The position numbers were made by a program, and so were the translations under genes. The notes beneath the pieces were generated by a model. That model did no database searches. It saw only the letters and a program-made list of their open reading frames with translations, and had not been told where the DNA came from. From NCBI RefSeq assembly GCF_027744825.2, contig NC_071348.1, positions 20,307,563 through 20,371,562 on the forward strand: DNA of 64,000 nt. The letters are read 5' to 3'. The DNA is from Synchiropus splendidus (lineage: Eukaryota; Chordata; Actinopteri; Syngnathiformes; Callionymidae). This document shows positions 62,051 to 64,000 of this stretch, piece after piece; positions within the stretch are counted from its first letter, which is position 1; each line of letters opens with the position of its first letter.

Positions 62051-63198
62051 CTGATTCCGACGATCAGAGTAGCGATGATTCTGGCAGTGATACTGACCCG
62101 CCACTGGGTCGGCAGCCAGACCCCCCAACTCCCTCAAGACAGGGTGGCAGGATGGCCTCCACAGGAGGGATAGGACGACAGCGTACCCAGCTGTCAGTCT
62201 CAATCCTTGCAGGGGGCCCCCCATCTGAGCCCAGACAAGACACTGATGTTAGAGTGTCAAATAAAATTACCGTAGCAGACCTGTGCAAGGCACTCGAGAA
62301 AAGGAAAGATAAGGAATCCAACTGTGAGTATGTTGGAAGATTGAATAAGGAATTGTCTCCATCTCAAATGGCTGACCCAGTTATTAATAAATATGTCTCC
62401 AAAGGGAACGGATTAGATTTAGTCCAAGGGCAGACATTGATGGATTTGCTAACCTCCGATATGGCTACTCTATTTACTAGCCAAGTAGAGGCAACCATTC
62501 GAGATCTGGTTGATAAAGTAAATAAAGGAGAGATGTCTCTTCTGCAAGCTTATTCCATACTGGCAGATGAGGGGGCTGATGAGTCGCAGGTCAAGAATTT
62601 TCTGATACAGATTAACTGCCCTGAACAAGCAAAATTGGTTCTGGAGTTCCTCCAAGCAAAGGGACTGGATGCAAAAACTGAGGTTATCTCCCGTCACAGC
62701 TCTCTTATGGCTGTGAGAAGAGCCCTCAGAAAAGAAAAAGAGAGACCGGATGTATCCGAGGCTCGACAGTGAAAAAACGAGGAGAGGGGGAAGTCTCTTC
62801 CCCCTTCTGGAAAAGTGACAGCAAACCCCCAACACGGCCCGGCTCGCACTCGATCTACCTTTCCACCGAAGAAGGATCGAAATCAGCAAGACATCTGACC
62901 CAATGGACAGGGTGGGGCCAAGCGCCCTCCATTCAACAAGAACGTGAATGGCTCAGGCACGAATGGCCCCAGACAGCCTCGTTGGAGGCAGGATCGTGCC
63001 GACAATCGACCCCAAGCAAAGGGGCAGGATCGTCCCCATCCGAAACCAGTGTCCGACGAAGACTGGAAAGCGATGACCCAGGAGCAGAAGGAAGCGGTAA
63101 TACTTGCAGCGGCTCGACGAAACCAGGATCTGGGAAGAGATTTGACCGCAGCCCAGAGGAACGTGTTGGAAAAACTCGAACCCAAAACCCAACAATGA
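62051..63198 (+). pseudogene. gag: ERV gag, 3' portion: acidic linker, capsid-like helices, basic nucleocapsid-like tail
   Basis: The frame enters with an acidic Ser/Asp stretch (SDSDDQSSDDSGSDTD) and a proline-rich linker. A helical, Leu-rich segment follows (about 62250-62700; ITVADLCKALEKRKDKE, LLQAYSILADEGADESQVKN, CPEQAKLVLEFLQAKGL) that could be the capsid C-terminal part. After TGA at 62770-62772 the same frame continues with a basic Gly/Arg/Asn/Pro-rich region, a second TGA at 62896-62898, and a C-terminal helix (EDWKAMTQEQKEAVILAAAR). It stops at TGA 63196-63198. No CCHC zinc knuckle is present and no Cys is seen in the basic tail. Its frame differs from that of the 5' portion across the 62050 junction. 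Function is inferred from position before pro. Confidence 0.75.
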
Positions 63199-63323
63199 GG
63201 CCCTATAAAGTGCAGATTTGGGCTAAAGATCATAATAGATATTGCTACTATGACACTGGATCGGACATATCCATATTACCAAAGGAATGGTTGATGAAGA
63301 ACTCGATCAGAAGATACTCGTAA
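63195..63323 (+). pseudogene. pro: ERV protease (pro), N-terminal part
   Basis: Reads MRPYKVQIWAK and then YCYYDTGSDISILPKEW. DTGSD at 63252-63266 contains the active-site Asp of a retroviral aspartic protease. It is one frame back (-1) from gag, and its ATG overlaps the gag stop (ATGA at 63195-63198). The frame runs to TAA at 63321-63323, but recognisable protease sequence moves to another frame before that, near 63280, implying a 1-base loss (or 2-base gain) there. Confidence 0.82.
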
Positions 63324-64000
63324 AATTGGCTAATGGAGACGTCGTTATGATGGCCCTAGGCAGATTTAATGGAAAAACTGTGGCGATAGGGCCTAACCCT
63401 TTATTATCTCCAAATGACTCAGAATGGATTATTGATGCCCCTTCTTCAAATTGGATGAGAGAAGTTAATAGGATTACGGCCATAGAAAAATTAGTATGTG
63501 CCTCTCACATAAACGACAAGGCATGCATAGAAAGGATCCTTTATCCGGCCGAAGTGGCCGGACTTAAAAATGATGTAGGATTAATGAAAACAGAACCATA
63601 CGTTATTAGGGGTGGCCTCCCAGGCAAACAGAAGCAGTACCCATTAGGGAAATACGAGGATCAATTGCTGGCAGTGTTTAAATAATTGGAACAATTAGGG
63701 GTCTTCGAAAAAATTAACGAACCACCCTGCTTAATGCCAATACAAGCAGTACCAAAAAAGGATGGTACCGTTAGGCCTGTCCATAACCTAAAAATGTTAA
63801 ATGACGTGACAGTGAAAGACACTACATAAATCAACAATCCCCGACAGACCATGTTAAAAATACGCCCGGGAGAATATAACTCCTGTATTGACCTAGCGAA
63901 TGGATTTTGGTCAGTCCCACTGGCCGAGGAGAGCAGGCCGAAAACCTGTTTTATGATAAAAGGACAAGGCTACATGTGGACCAGGCTGCCCCAAGGATTT
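63287..64000 (+). pseudogene. pol: ERV protease C-terminal part and reverse transcriptase start (pol), cut by window end
   Basis: Continues protease sequence (KLANGDVVMMALGRF) into the pol linker and then the RT fingers: GLPGKQKQYPLGKYEDQL, LGVFEKI, IQAVPKKDGTVRPVHNLK, the DLANGFWSVPL strand with the first catalytic-domain Asp, and WTRLPQGF at the window edge. In-frame stops are TAA at 63683-63685 and TAA at 63827-63829, each in a well-conserved surrounding, so both are likely point-mutation decay. The catalytic YxDD box, RNase H and integrase lie beyond the window. Confidence 0.9.

Larger units (their letters stand above)
56647..64000 (+). mobile_element. Endogenous retrovirus, 5' part (LTR-gag-pro-pol start)
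   Basis: Recognised by an LTR with TG...CA ends, an immediately adjacent primer binding site, a gag with overlapping late-domain motifs, an aspartic protease DTGSD motif and the start of reverse transcriptase ending in TRLPQGF at the window edge. The RT start (VPKKDGTVRPVHNLKMLND, LANGFWSVPL, WTRLPQGF) resembles gamma/epsilon-type or spuma-like retroviral pol more than lentiviral pol, but the stretch is too short to place it. The copy is defective: gag is interrupted by a LINE and rearranged, and stop codons and frame changes occur in gag, pro and pol. Env, the 3' LTR and the second target duplication lie outside the window. Confidence 0.93.

Noticed and set aside
62470..62889. 139-codon minus-strand frame opposite gag.
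   Set aside because: No domain is recognisable; it is the reverse shadow of the Leu-rich gag region, which has a better coding explanation.
63150..63200. Canonical -1 slippery heptamer for gag-pro.
   Set aside because: A-rich runs such as GGAAAAAC and CCCAAAACCC do not fit X-XXY-YYZ in the gag register.

Overview
The window is eukaryotic repeat DNA with no host gene. It looks like a teleost fish chromosome at or near a centromere or another heterochromatic block. The evidence is a satellite array of about 54 kb with 188-bp monomers, an L2-type LINE of the kind common in fish, a Harbinger-type DNA transposon and an endogenous retrovirus (ERV). The species assignment is inference. No tRNA, rRNA, CRISPR array or bacterial signal was seen.

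Layout. (1) 1-46967: satellite array, one orientation throughout, roughly 250 head-to-tail copies. It carries many local higher-order repeats: 3-, 5-, 6-, 7-, 9- and about 18-25-monomer blocks copied side by side. (2) 46968-49688: a decayed PIF/Harbinger-like transposon inserted into a monomer, with 22-bp terminal inverted repeats, a TAA target duplication, remnants of a transposase gene on the plus strand and a convergent second gene on the minus strand. (3) 49689-56646: the same satellite resumes in the same phase for about 37 more copies. (4) 56647-64000: the 5' part of an ERV inserted in a satellite monomer and running off the window. It has a 1.26-kb LTR, a tRNA-Lys-type primer binding site, a leader, gag, pro and the start of reverse transcriptase. 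A 3'-truncated L2 LINE lies inside gag in the opposite orientation (about 60072-61891).

How the parts relate. The short open frames in the satellite come from the repeat unit itself. 188 is not a multiple of 3, both strands happen to be open for about 60 codons per unit, and neighbouring units differ in frame, so I do not call them genes. The ERV is inactive: gag is split by the LINE and a rearrangement, the downstream gag frame has two stop codons, pro and pol lie in different frames, and pol has two more stops.

Most interesting feature. The N-terminal about 215 residues of the ERV Gag-position protein (58356-60050) resemble a macro (ADP-ribose-binding) domain, followed by an overlapping PTAP/PPxY late-budding motif. 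A macro-domain-like module where a retroviral matrix would normally sit is something I do not know to be described. The structure of the LINE insertion (reused gag sequence on its far side, stacked perfect hairpins at its truncated end) is also unusual.
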